NCBI GenBank assembly: GCA_017984135.1 | Contig: JAGNZZ010000005.1 | Coordinates: 1-51,210, forward strand | DNA: 51,210 nucleotides | Direction of reading: 5' to 3' | Origin: Chitinophagales bacterium | Lineage (GTDB): Bacteria; Bacteroidota; Bacteroidia; Chitinophagales; JADIYW01 | Shown: piece by piece, positions 27,301-34,886 of the stretch | Layout: the number at the start of each line of letters is the position of its first letter | How positions within the stretch are numbered: the first letter of the stretch is position 1 | Made by a program: the position numbers and the translations under genes | Notes under the pieces: model-generated | Seen by the model: only the letters and a program-made list of their open reading frames with translations | What the model was told of the DNA's origin: nothing | The model's database searches: none

Positions 27301-27735
27301 TTATTTTACGCCTGTATGGCCAAATCCACCTTCACCACGTTCGGTTTCATTTAATTCATCTACTTCTTTAAATTGTACTTTTTCGTATTTAGCAACAATG
27401 AGTTGGGCAATGCGTTCTCCAGTGTTTATGATGGTTGTTTCGTTTGATAGATTTATCATGATGACTTTAATTTCACCACGATAATCTGAATCAATCGTAC
27501 CTGGTGAATTTAAAACAGTAACACCTTTTTTCAATGCTAATCCACTTCGAGGTCGCACTTGGGCTTCGTAACCATCAGGCAACTCAATATATAAACCGGT
27601 AGGAATTAAAGCGCGTTGTAAAGGCTTTAGCATTACAGGTTCTTGCAATTGGGCGCGCAAATCAACACCGGCAGAACCAACCGTTTCGTATGTTGGTAGT
27701 GGATTATCGGATGTATTGACAATTTTAATTTTCAT
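27301..27735 (-). CDS. dut: dUTP diphosphatase
   Basis: 144-aa trimeric dUTPase that hydrolyses dUTP to dUMP and keeps uracil out of DNA. All five motifs are seen in order: [29 protein letters not shown] with the catalytic Asp, GERIAQLIV, and the C-terminal arm [10 protein letters not shown]. Length is normal. It has its own -7-like box (TATATTTC) ending 4 nt before the ATG, and the preceding flippase gene ends in a terminator, so it is probably a separate unit from the flippase. Confidence 0.98.
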   Translation of the reverse strand: MKIKIVNTSDNPLPTYETVGSAGVDLRAQLQEPVMLKPLQRALIPTGLYIELPDGYEAQVRPRSGLALKKGVTVLNSPGTIDSDYRGEIKVIMINLSNETTIINTGERIAQLIVAKYEKVQFKEVDELNETERGEGGFGHTGVK

Positions 27736-27739
27736 AGTC

Positions 27740-27747
27740 GAAATATA
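27740..27747 (-). promoter_or_regulatory. -7 box of dut
   Basis: TATATTTC on the minus strand (one base off TAnnTTTG), ending exactly 4 nt before the dut ATG. Confidence 0.45.
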
Positions 27748-27755
27748 AATGTAAA

Positions 27756-27787
27756 GAAAAAAAAGAGATTACGAGCCTTGCAATCTC
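27756..27787 (-). terminator. Terminator after the flippase gene
   Basis: Minus strand: GAGATT (27782-27787) pairs with AATCTC (27765-27770), 11-nt loop, followed by eight T. It lies 36 bp after the flippase stop. Confidence 0.75.
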
Positions 27788-27822
27788 CATACAAATATAG
27801 TGATGATTTTGTTATTACATTC

Positions 27823-29268
27823 TTATTTTTTTCGTTCTAAATAATATGCAAAAGCGGTAAAAACGAACAACATTAAAATAGCAATACTTGTATTGAAGTA
27901 TAAAGATAATTTAAATGGAAAGATGACATTATGGAGGAATAAATACAATATTAATGCAAAAAATAAATAGAATAAAATTCGCTTATAATCGTAAGGAATC
28001 GGGTAATATTTTTGTTCAGTAATATAGCCAATTATTACCATGCTTAAATAACAAATTAACGTTGCCCATGCCGCGCCATGATAGCCAATTTTGGGTACTA
28101 AAAGAATATTTGCGACAAGAGTAATGACAGCGCCAACAATAGCAATAATTGCACCTATATACGTTTTATCAGTAACCTTGTACCATGTTGAAATATTGAA
28201 ATAAATACCTAAACAAATGTTTGCCATTAACAGAATGGGAATGATATCTGCACCGACAAAATAAATTATAGAATTTGGTGAATACCACACAAAAAGTGCT
28301 TGTATTAAAGGTAAAAACAATACTATACTTAAAAAAATAATACACACACAAATGGTATAGTATTTCATGGTGGATGCCAATACTTGCTTGCTGTCTGATG
28401 ATTCTGCGTGTTTAAAGAATATAGGTTCAGCGGCATATCTATATGCTTGTAAAAACATAGATACAATCATGGCAAATTTGTAATTGAAACCATAAATTCC
28501 CAATTGAATTTTGTTTTCAATATCTGTGCCGACTAATAAACGTGTCATAATAATTCGATCTAATACTTCATTAATCATACCGGCAAATCCAACTAACATA
28601 ATGGGCATGGCATAACGAAGCATGTCTTTATATAACGTAGATTCTATTCTAAAATGAAGTTGGGTAAATTGTCTTATTAATGCCAAAAACGTCAATAAAC
28701 TTGCCAGAATATTGGCAATAAAAATATAGGACACCTTGGTCATCTGTAATGAAACGTTTAATAAAGGAAATGCTACTAAAAAAACAACATTAAACAAGAT
28801 AAATAATAGAATATTTAATACTTTTAAAGAAGCGAATAAAATGGGTCGATTTTGTTTTCTAAGCGATGCAAATGGAATAGCAGAAAGCGCATCAAATGCC
28901 ATCATCCATACAAAAAATTGAACATACAGCGTAGGTTCTTTTACATATACTGCTATAGATGTTTGAAAAAAATAAACAATAATTACAAACAATAAAACCA
29001 CGAATACGATTGAATAGAATGACGTGGAAAATGCCATTTCTTCGCTATTTTTCTTATTAACAAAACGGAAAAAAGCAGTTTCCATTCCGTGGGTCAATAC
29101 CACAAGTATAAAACCAGCGTAGGCATAAAAATTGGTGAATGTTCCAAATTCGGCAGGTGTGATATAACGAATAATAAGAAATCCAAATAAGAAATTTATC
29201 AAACGTGCTAAAATGCTACTGACACCATAAGCTGCCGTATCGCCGGCTAATTTTTTTGCTAAACTCAA
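27823..29268 (-). CDS. Polysaccharide flippase (MATE/Wzx-like, MVF superfamily)
   Basis: 481-aa integral membrane protein with about 12-14 helices. The N-terminus LAKKLAGDTAAYGVSSILARLINFLFGFLIIRYITPAEFGTFTNFYAYAGFI is typical of polysaccharide-biosynthesis flippases of Bacteroidota that move lipid-linked oligosaccharides across the inner membrane. The start is TTG at 29268, since no in-frame ATG exists upstream and the family begins at this point. The neighbours (nitrilase-like protein upstream, dUTPase downstream) do not form an O-antigen cluster, so the substrate cannot be given. Confidence 0.88.
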   Translation of the reverse strand: MSLAKKLAGDTAAYGVSSILARLINFLFGFLIIRYITPAEFGTFTNFYAYAGFILVVLTHGMETAFFRFVNKKNSEEMAFSTSFYSIVFVVLLFVIIVYFFQTSIAVYVKEPTLYVQFFVWMMAFDALSAIPFASLRKQNRPILFASLKVLNILLFILFNVVFLVAFPLLNVSLQMTKVSYIFIANILASLLTFLALIRQFTQLHFRIESTLYKDMLRYAMPIMLVGFAGMINEVLDRIIMTRLLVGTDIENKIQLGIYGFNYKFAMIVSMFLQAYRYAAEPIFFKHAESSDSKQVLASTMKYYTICVCIIFLSIVLFLPLIQALFVWYSPNSIIYFVGADIIPILLMANICLGIYFNISTWYKVTDKTYIGAIIAIVGAVITLVANILLVPKIGYHGAAWATLICYLSMVIIGYITEQKYYPIPYDYKRILFYLFFALILYLFLHNVIFPFKLSLYFNTSIAILMLFVFTAFAYYLERKK

Positions 29269-29321
29269 TGGAATATAATTCTATCGCTAAATTCTAAATT
29301 CTTTGTGTGTCTAACAAATTT

Positions 29322-30494
29322 TTATTCTAACCATACGTTAATAAGTGAGCCTGACTGCTGTGTTGTATTTTTTCCTTCATGAAATGCAAATGTTGTCAAT
29401 CCATTAATCCATTGTGAGGTTGAAATCATTGTATTCCCATTTATCGTTTGGTTCCAAAACTCGCCTTTCAGAAATACATTTATTCCTGTTTTAATGTTGG
29501 CATCACGCACCCTTCGGAGCATACCATATTTTAATTGTGCATCATATCTTGAAATCGTGGCAATATCCGATTTATCAACATCGGAAGGTATTAATGCTTG
29601 TTCATAACCTTTCCAATTTTTTGTATTGGCATCTTTCTCTAATTGCATATCTGGTGTCACCACAATATCTACTCTATTTGCTTGTAGTGAAGCGTAATTT
29701 TGTGGATTCCATGCAGCATTGCCTATTAAAATGGAAAACTTCCCAGCTTTCGTGGTATAGATAGGAATTGTATGTTTTGCTTGCTCAGTATCGTATTTTT
29801 GATTTTCATCCATTGAAAAAAGATTTAAGGTGAGCTTTTTATCTATCTCTCCATCTGGATAATACACAACACTTGTAGCATATAATTTTCCATTTCGCTT
29901 TAAAACAATTAAGCCATCGACAACACTGGGTTCTGGTAAAATAATTGTTCCTGCAACTATAGTTATTTTAAATTGCTTGGCTAATTTGGAAAATGTGTAT
30001 TGGTAAACGTTTAACATTTCGGATGCTTTCATTCGGAGAATCGCTTCTTTCGATTTGGTTTCTCCAGAAGAAAACAAATATGAAAATCCAAATTTTCCTA
30101 TGTTTGATAAAACGACTGTTCGCATAGCATTATCAACAGAGGTATCTTTTAATATACTTTCTTTTTCATGGACTATAGCTAAGCCGGATCCAATATTTTC
30201 AGGCAATACAACTACTGTAGAATCGTTGAACATTCCATTTCGCTGAGCAAAGCTCAAATAATAATGCCACATATTGTAAAATGCTTCTTGCGAAGAAAAA
30301 TCATACGGATGCAAAAAAGGAGATAAAGCAATTAAATTTCCTTTTCCTGTATTTTGCCCAATTGTTTCAACATCACCCATAACATAACGAGGAAAAATAG
30401 CGTGTGTCGAGTGGGTTATATTTATGTTTGACCATGCAATATAAATAATCAATAAAATAACGAAAACCCAACCTAATTTCTTACCTATTTTCAT
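29322..30494 (-). CDS. Membrane-anchored nitrilase-superfamily protein lacking the catalytic cysteine
   Basis: 390-aa protein with one N-terminal membrane helix (LGWVFVILLIIYIAW) and a carbon-nitrogen-hydrolase-like domain. The Glu of the Glu-Lys-Cys triad is placed at Glu99 (VVVLPENIG) and the Lys at Lys219/220 (DGEIDKKLTLNLF). The cysteine position reads SILIGNAAWNPQ, with Gly258-Asn259 where active members have Cys-Tyr or Cys-Asp. Apolipoprotein N-acyltransferase has the same domain but eight membrane helices, which are absent here. The protein is therefore probably not an acyltransferase and may be a binding pseudoenzyme. It lies 53 bp before the flippase gene. Family placement is by motif pattern only. 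Confidence 0.65.
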   Translation of the reverse strand: MKIGKKLGWVFVILLIIYIAWSNINITHSTHAIFPRYVMGDVETIGQNTGKGNLIALSPFLHPYDFSSQEAFYNMWHYYLSFAQRNGMFNDSTVVVLPENIGSGLAIVHEKESILKDTSVDNAMRTVVLSNIGKFGFSYLFSSGETKSKEAILRMKASEMLNVYQYTFSKLAKQFKITIVAGTIILPEPSVVDGLIVLKRNGKLYATSVVYYPDGEIDKKLTLNLFSMDENQKYDTEQAKHTIPIYTTKAGKFSILIGNAAWNPQNYASLQANRVDIVVTPDMQLEKDANTKNWKGYEQALIPSDVDKSDIATISRYDAQLKYGMLRRVRDANIKTGINVFLKGEFWNQTINGNTMISTSQWINGLTTFAFHEGKNTTQQSGSLINVWLE

Positions 30495-30497
30495 GTG

Positions 30498-30746
30498 CTA
30501 AATGTACAAACTAAATTTGGTTACAGAAGATAAACACATTGATTTTATATACCGCTCCATTTTTCTTGCTTCTTCTCGTGTGCCAACTGTATTTTTGTAT
30601 TTTAATTCCCAATCGTCGGATTTGCTCGTATATGCATTTTTGTAAAAACCAGCATTATGTTGCTCTATTCGAGCATTTATATCCATGGTTTCTCCGATAT
30701 AGTATCGTTGTAACTTTGTGCTATATAATATGTAGATGTAATACAT
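30498..30746 (-). CDS. GIY-YIG nuclease-domain protein directly after tRNA-Phe
   Basis: 82-aa single-domain GIY-YIG protein: MYYIYILYSTKLQRYYIGETMDI carries the YIY...YIG core, then INARIEQHNAG with the conserved Arg, and the Glu region REEARKMERYIKSM. The last 12 residues (CLSSVTKFSLYI) depart from the usual KSRKFI ending, so activity is uncertain. The ATG at 30746 directly follows the T-run of the tRNA-Phe terminator. The reading frame stays open through the terminator and the tRNA for 53 more codons, but that extension is tRNA sequence and is rejected. Small GIY-YIG genes of this sort often sit next to tRNA genes in Bacteroidota (from memory). Confidence 0.78.
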   Translation of the reverse strand: MYYIYILYSTKLQRYYIGETMDINARIEQHNAGFYKNAYTSKSDDWELKYKNTVGTREEARKMERYIKSMCLSSVTKFSLYI

Positions 30747-30775
30747 AAAAAAAAGTTGCCTTTTAGGCAACTTTG
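30747..30775 (-). terminator. Terminator of tRNA-Phe
   Basis: Minus strand: AAAGTTGCC pairs with GGCAACTTT around a TAAAA loop and runs into eight T. The hairpin begins right after the tRNA discriminator base, and the T-run ends one base before the GIY-YIG ATG. Confidence 0.92.
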
Positions 30776-30848
30776 TGGTGTGGGGCGGGATCGAACCGCC
30801 GACACAAGGATTTTCAGTCCTTTGCTCTACCGACTGAGCTACCGCACC
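30776..30848 (-). tRNA. tRNA-Phe (anticodon GAA)
   Basis: 73-nt cloverleaf on the minus strand: acceptor GGTGCGG, D arm GCTC...GAGC, anticodon arm AAGGA-CTGAAAA-TCCTT with anticodon GAA, variable loop GTGTC, T arm GGCGG-TTCGATC-CCGCC, acceptor 3' strand CCACACC, discriminator A. CCA is not encoded. Position 5 (C) faces A68 in the acceptor stem, one mismatch. A full promoter lies upstream and a strong terminator follows. Confidence 0.96.
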
Positions 30849-30862
30849 GAAATTTGAGTTGG

Positions 30863-30892
30863 CAAAGATACACATTCCTTTTGAAAAACAAA
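30863..30892 (-). promoter_or_regulatory. Promoter of tRNA-Phe
   Basis: Minus strand TTTG/TTG (ends 30889) - 18 bp - TATCTTTG (30863-30870), 14 bp before the mature tRNA 5' end. This is one of the best -33/-7 matches in the window. Confidence 0.8.
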
Positions 30893-30923
30893 ACGAAGTA
30901 CTCAAATTTTGTCTTTTCTCACA

Positions 30924-32294
30924 TTATCTTAAAATTAATCCTTTTTGATATACATATCGAGCATTTTTTAAAGAGAAATAGAATGGATTTAATAAAGTAG
31001 GATGTTTAAATGTCCAAGGTGCTCCCAAAAAATAAGTTTCATCTGCTAAATAATTATCCAAATTGAAATGATTTTCTTGAAACAAGATTGTTTTTGATTC
31101 TCCTTCTAAGCTGCTTATTAGTAATGTTTCATACGGAATTGACCATGTTATCTTCTTTATGACATCGGGCATTTCTTCGTACAAATAAATTTGTTTATTA
31201 GGTTTATGTTTCATTAATGTGCTCAAAAATTCAATACGCTTCGTGTATGCCGGCTCAGCATATAACTGAGCAAATGCCATACCTGTTGTTAGCATCAATG
31301 CCAATTTATATAATGGATTTTCAATATTATTTTTAGAAATTACAAAGGCTACTACTGTCCAACCTATCATAATTATAATTGAAAGATATCTATCCATATA
31401 GGCATTTGTTGTTACATCGCTTCGAATAAAAACTACCATCAATATATACAAACCTATACTTGCAGAAAACAAGGCTAAAAGTGATATTTTTTTTATTGAA
31501 ACTCGCAACAACAATACCAGCATAAATCCAATTGTAAAAACATAAAAGTTAGGAACTGAATAAATAAAGAATTTTGCAAAAACCGAAGCATACAAGTTTT
31601 TTATAGTAATGGCATGCCAACTTAATGCATCGATACTATCGCCATCTCGACCACTTTTAAAAAATACGGCTTTGATTAAAATGGGAATTACAACAATGAC
31701 GATTCCAAGAATCATACTACGTTGTCTTTTTTCTAGCAACATAATACATAAAATGATGAGCGCCGTTAATAATAAAAATAAATGTGCCAAATGCAGCAGT
31801 AAAATCAACAGCATCAATGCTATCGTTTTATAGGTTTCATTCCATTTTTTGGTGCGTAAAATGGTTGGAATTAATAATAATAAACTGCTTGCTTGTGCCA
31901 TTTCATCATTAACATAAAAAAAAGCATCGTGCAATGCTGTACTAATCGCTAATAAATATACATACGATATCCATTTTTCAGTAGATAGGTATCGAATCAG
32001 CAGAAACAAACTTATATTTAGAATAATTGGACTTAAACTATGTGCATATAAAATGGCATTTAAAGACAATTTTAATTTTACAGCAAGCAAGGGCAACCAC
32101 TGTGTGAACACCGCAAAATACCTATCATATTGGATGCAGAATTTTTGCTGTTGAATGATATTAAAAAGATAGTAACTGTTATCGGCAAATGTGCTGCGTT
32201 CCACATAAAAATGAACACAAAGCAAGGTATAAATTATCCAAAATAGGATAATATAAAGTTTTTCATTTTTTAGAATTTTCGAATAAACATTCAT
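30924..32294 (-). CDS. Polytopic membrane protein, unknown function (glycosyltransferase-C-like outline)
   Basis: 456-aa protein with about 10-11 hydrophobic helices, from LYIILFWIIYTLLCVHFYV through AFVISKNNIENPLYKLALMLTTGMAFAQLY. The outline of an early extracytoplasmic loop with charged residues (VERSTFADNSYYLFN), many helices and a soluble C-terminal tail of about 100 residues resembles GT-C type membrane enzymes, but no diagnostic motif is recognised. The start ATG overlaps the metZ stop (ATGA), so translation is coupled to metZ. No functional link to methionine synthesis is evident. It ends 75 bp before the tRNA-Phe gene. Confidence 0.75.
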   Translation of the reverse strand: MNVYSKILKNEKLYIILFWIIYTLLCVHFYVERSTFADNSYYLFNIIQQQKFCIQYDRYFAVFTQWLPLLAVKLKLSLNAILYAHSLSPIILNISLFLLIRYLSTEKWISYVYLLAISTALHDAFFYVNDEMAQASSLLLLIPTILRTKKWNETYKTIALMLLILLLHLAHLFLLLTALIILCIMLLEKRQRSMILGIVIVVIPILIKAVFFKSGRDGDSIDALSWHAITIKNLYASVFAKFFIYSVPNFYVFTIGFMLVLLLRVSIKKISLLALFSASIGLYILMVVFIRSDVTTNAYMDRYLSIIIMIGWTVVAFVISKNNIENPLYKLALMLTTGMAFAQLYAEPAYTKRIEFLSTLMKHKPNKQIYLYEEMPDVIKKITWSIPYETLLISSLEGESKTILFQENHFNLDNYLADETYFLGAPWTFKHPTLLNPFYFSLKNARYVYQKGLILR

Positions 32295-33466
32295 TTACTT
32301 TTTTCCAATGCTTGTTGGATATCTGCTTTAATATCTTCAATATGCTCTAGACCAATAGATGCACGAATAGTGCCATCGAAAATGCCGGCTGCTTCACGTA
32401 CTTTCACGTCTATTTTTGAATGTGTGGTAGAAGCCGGATGTGTAGCAATAGAACGGCAATCGCCCAAGTTAGCAGTATGTGAAAACAATTCTAAGTTATC
32501 CAAAAAATTTCGCCCTCTTTCTAGTCCACCTTTTACTATAAACGTAACAACACCTCCACCTTGTTTCATTTGTTTTTTTGCCAATTCAAATTGAGGATGT
32601 GATGGTAAAAATGGATATTTTACATCTTCGATTTCTGTATGTGTTTCTAACCATTGTGCCAATGCCAATGCATTTTCGCAATGTCTATCCATACGCACAT
32701 GTAAGGTTTCCAAACTTTTGGACAAAACCCATGCATTAAATGGTGACATTGCTGGACCTGTTTGTCGGCAAAAGGCACGAACTTCTTTAATGATTTCTTT
32801 GTTGCCCAACACAACGCCACCACATACACGACCTTGTCCATCGATAAATTTAGTGGCAGAATGCGTGATTATATCTGCACCAAATTGTGCTGGTGTTTGC
32901 AAGTAAGGTGTTGCAAAGCAATTATCTATATTTACTAAAATAGCATGTTTTTTGCCTATTGCACACAATTTTTCCAAATCAATCAACACCAATCCTGGAT
33001 TCGATGGTGTTTCAGCGAAAATCATTTTAGTATTTGGCTTAATTTCGCTTTCCCAGGTTTCAGGTTTATTGATGTCAAAAAAAGAATATTCAATATTCCA
33101 CTTTGGTAAATAATCTTTTATAATTCTGGTGGTGGAAGCGAACAATGCAGACGATGCCAAGATATGATCGCCAGCATTTAGAAACGGCATCATGGATGCA
33201 TAAACAGCTGCCATGCCTGTTGCAGTACCAAAGCCATCTTCCATGTTTTCAAGTAAACACATTTTATCTACAAATTCGTTGACATTTGGATTGGAAAAAC
33301 GTGAGTAGATATTGTCCACGTATTCATCGGCAAATAAAGCTCGAGCTTGCTCGGCATCCTCAAAAGTGAAGGAAGATGTAATGTACAATGGAACACTGTG
33401 TTCTCTACGCGTACGTGCTTCTTGTGTACGAATGGCTTGTGTAGCAAAATGCTTATATTTTTTCAT
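32291..33466 (-). CDS. metZ: O-succinylhomoserine sulfhydrylase-type Cys/Met PLP enzyme
   Basis: 391-aa PLP-dependent enzyme of the Cys/Met metabolism family that makes homocysteine from an activated homoserine and sulfide. Seen are the tetramer motif YSRFSNPNVNEF, the PLP-stacking region GTATGMAAVYA, Asp181 in NIDNCFATPYLQ, and the PLP lysine Lys206 in HSATKFIDGQGRVCGGVV. The ATKFIDGQGR.CGG form is characteristic of MetZ rather than cystathionine synthase or MetY. Length is normal. It is the first gene of a coupled pair with a membrane protein. Methionine synthesis is also represented by metF at 50.2-51.1 kb. Confidence 0.9.
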   Translation of the reverse strand: MKKYKHFATQAIRTQEARTRREHSVPLYITSSFTFEDAEQARALFADEYVDNIYSRFSNPNVNEFVDKMCLLENMEDGFGTATGMAAVYASMMPFLNAGDHILASSALFASTTRIIKDYLPKWNIEYSFFDINKPETWESEIKPNTKMIFAETPSNPGLVLIDLEKLCAIGKKHAILVNIDNCFATPYLQTPAQFGADIITHSATKFIDGQGRVCGGVVLGNKEIIKEVRAFCRQTGPAMSPFNAWVLSKSLETLHVRMDRHCENALALAQWLETHTEIEDVKYPFLPSHPQFELAKKQMKQGGGVVTFIVKGGLERGRNFLDNLELFSHTANLGDCRSIATHPASTTHSKIDVKVREAAGIFDGTIRASIGLEHIEDIKADIQQALEKSK

Positions 33467-33524
33467 TACTGTTGATTCATTTTTTGTTTAAAGATTTTCT
33501 CCTACTTTTCTCGAGCGACTTATT

Positions 33525-33938
33525 CTATTTTGTGATTTCGAAACTATGCGTGATTTCAGCTGTTTTATTTAAGATATGTGTCACGCTACAATATTTTTCC
33601 ATCGATAAATCAATCGCACGTTGTACATTTTCTTTCTTTAAATTTCCTTCAAAAACATAATGAATATGTGCTTTTGTAAATACCATTGGATGTTCTGTGG
33701 CACGTTCTGCATCTACTGTTACTTTGTAACCTTTTACATCTTCTCGCATTTTGCGCAACATAGCCAAAACATCCATGGACGAGCAACCACCTAATGCCAT
33801 TAATACTAATTGCATTGGGCGAGCGCCTAATTCTTCGCCACCAATTTCTGGTGAGCCATCCATGTGTGTAATAAAACCTTGTTCATTTTTTGCTTCCAGA
33901 TGCACTTTGTTATTCACGAGTTCAATTTCTACTTTCAT
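33525..33938 (-). CDS. OsmC/Ohr family protein
   Basis: 137-aa OsmC-like protein. The family's two cysteines are present: one in LMALGGCSSMDVLAMLRK and one in MEKYCSVTHIL. Active members use this pair to reduce organic peroxides. The sequence matches the YhfA-like OsmC branch (MDGSPEIGGEELGARPMQLVLMALGGC) more than Ohr, so a peroxidase role is likely but not certain. It is a single gene with a TAACTTTA box 4 nt before its ATG, upstream of metZ by 58 bp. Confidence 0.88.
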   Translation of the reverse strand: MKVEIELVNNKVHLEAKNEQGFITHMDGSPEIGGEELGARPMQLVLMALGGCSSMDVLAMLRKMREDVKGYKVTVDAERATEHPMVFTKAHIHYVFEGNLKKENVQRAIDLSMEKYCSVTHILNKTAEITHSFEITK

Positions 33939-33942
33939 TTTA

Positions 33943-33950
33943 TAAAGTTA
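33943..33950 (-). promoter_or_regulatory. -7 box of the OsmC-like gene
   Basis: TAACTTTA on the minus strand (last base off consensus) ends exactly 4 nt before the ATG at 33938. Confidence 0.4.
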
Positions 33951-33996
33951 TTGGTTATTGAGCAAATCTTGTATTTATTTAGTGTTAAGGTGTAAA

Positions 33997-34025
33997 TAAA
34001 AAAAGCTACCTACAATAGATAGCTT
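33997..34025 (-). terminator. Terminator after the outer-membrane protein gene
   Basis: Minus strand: AAAGCTATCTA pairs with TAGGTAGCTTT (one mismatch) followed by a run of T. It is 30 bp after the stop at 34055. Confidence 0.82.
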
Positions 34026-34054
34026 TCATTCTCATGGTTATAAGAATTTAGATT

Positions 34055-34765
34055 TTAGATTTTAAATAGCATATAGATAATGGCATTGGTGTGTAATACT
34101 TTTTTATCATCATTAAAGATAAATTTAGGATTTGTAAAATCAACTAAACCTTGTTGTACTCTTGCTCCAACACCTAAACCCATTTTAGATACAAACTCAA
34201 ATCCCACATTTACGCCGGCATCGTATGGTCTAAAAGGACGTTCACCATTGATGTCTTTATCGTTGTGTTTTCCTAAAAAATTATTTTCTCTTTCATCTGT
34301 ATCTTCTATGATTGAATTGTCTTTCAAATCGATTTTTACTCTTGTTTGAACATTAAATGCATAAGAAACAAATCCACCTACGTTTAAGTTAAATACTTTC
34401 TTTTTGCCCATATAGAATTTCATAATAAGTGGTGTTTCTATTGAATGGAAATTAAATCTGTAAAAAGAGCGTTTATTTAAGTTAGGGTCAACAAATCGTT
34501 GCTGTGTTCCTCGGTTTGCATAATTAGCACCTATTTCTAAGCCAAAAACTTTTGGAGCACGATATTCGTAACTGAAACCAACTACGGCGCCAGGTTTAAT
34601 ACTGTTTTTACTATTGTCCCATCTGGAATCTTTTTGCAAACCCATAGTATTAAAAGAAATACCTGCGTTAATGCCCACTAAGTGTTTTTTATCTGTAATA
34701 TCTCTTGCAAATATAGATACTACTGAAAGTGCTACAATGATTATGCATACTGAAATTTTCTTCAT
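34055..34765 (-). CDS. Outer-membrane beta-barrel protein (PorT-like)
   Basis: 236-aa protein with a signal peptide (MKKISVCIIIVALSVVSIFA) and alternating strands of an 8-stranded-type barrel: GINAGISFNTMG, AVVGFSYEYRAPKVFGLEIGANYANRGTQ, FHSIETPLIMKFYMGKKKVFNLNVGGFVSYAF, GVNVGFEFVSKMGLGVGARVQQGLVDF. The pattern ETPLIMKFYMG...VGGFVSYAF is that of the Bacteroidota outer_membrane_beta-barrel (PF13568-like) family. It ends in hydrophobic-aromatic residues (IIYMLFKI). A -7 box TATTTTTG (34801-34808) and two 21-bp-spaced repeats lie upstream, and a terminator follows. Function unknown. Confidence 0.83.
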   Translation of the reverse strand: MKKISVCIIIVALSVVSIFARDITDKKHLVGINAGISFNTMGLQKDSRWDNSKNSIKPGAVVGFSYEYRAPKVFGLEIGANYANRGTQQRFVDPNLNKRSFYRFNFHSIETPLIMKFYMGKKKVFNLNVGGFVSYAFNVQTRVKIDLKDNSIIEDTDERENNFLGKHNDKDINGERPFRPYDAGVNVGFEFVSKMGLGVGARVQQGLVDFTNPKFIFNDDKKVLHTNAIIYMLFKI

Positions 34766-34800
34766 AAATTAATTTTATTTACTGTTGTCAAATTTAATAC

Positions 34801-34808
34801 CAAAAATA
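34801..34808 (-). promoter_or_regulatory. -7 box of the outer-membrane protein gene
   Basis: TATTTTTG on the minus strand matches TAnnTTTG, 35 nt before the ATG at 34765. The GTATTCGG repeat pair lies 32 bp further upstream. Confidence 0.5.
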
Positions 34809-34840
34809 GGTTTCTACTAATTTTTTTTAGAAAATACTTA

Positions 34841-34868
34841 GTATTCGGTAATATCTATTGAGTATTCG
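34841..34868. repeat. GTATTCG direct repeats, 21 bp apart, upstream of the outer-membrane protein gene
   Basis: GTATTCGG at 34841-34848 and GTATTCGA at 34862-34869 have a period of exactly 21 bp, two helical turns. The first lies in the 11-mer TTAGTATTCGG, which also occurs upstream of metF. The left copy is part of the palindrome AATACTTAGTATT. Confidence 0.7.
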
Positions 34869-34886
34869 AGAAAAAATAAAAATAAA

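Noticed and set aside
30747..30905. 53-codon N-terminal extension of the GIY-YIG frame
   Set aside because: It is the translation of the terminator, the tRNA-Phe gene and its leader; the domain begins at MYYIYILYS.
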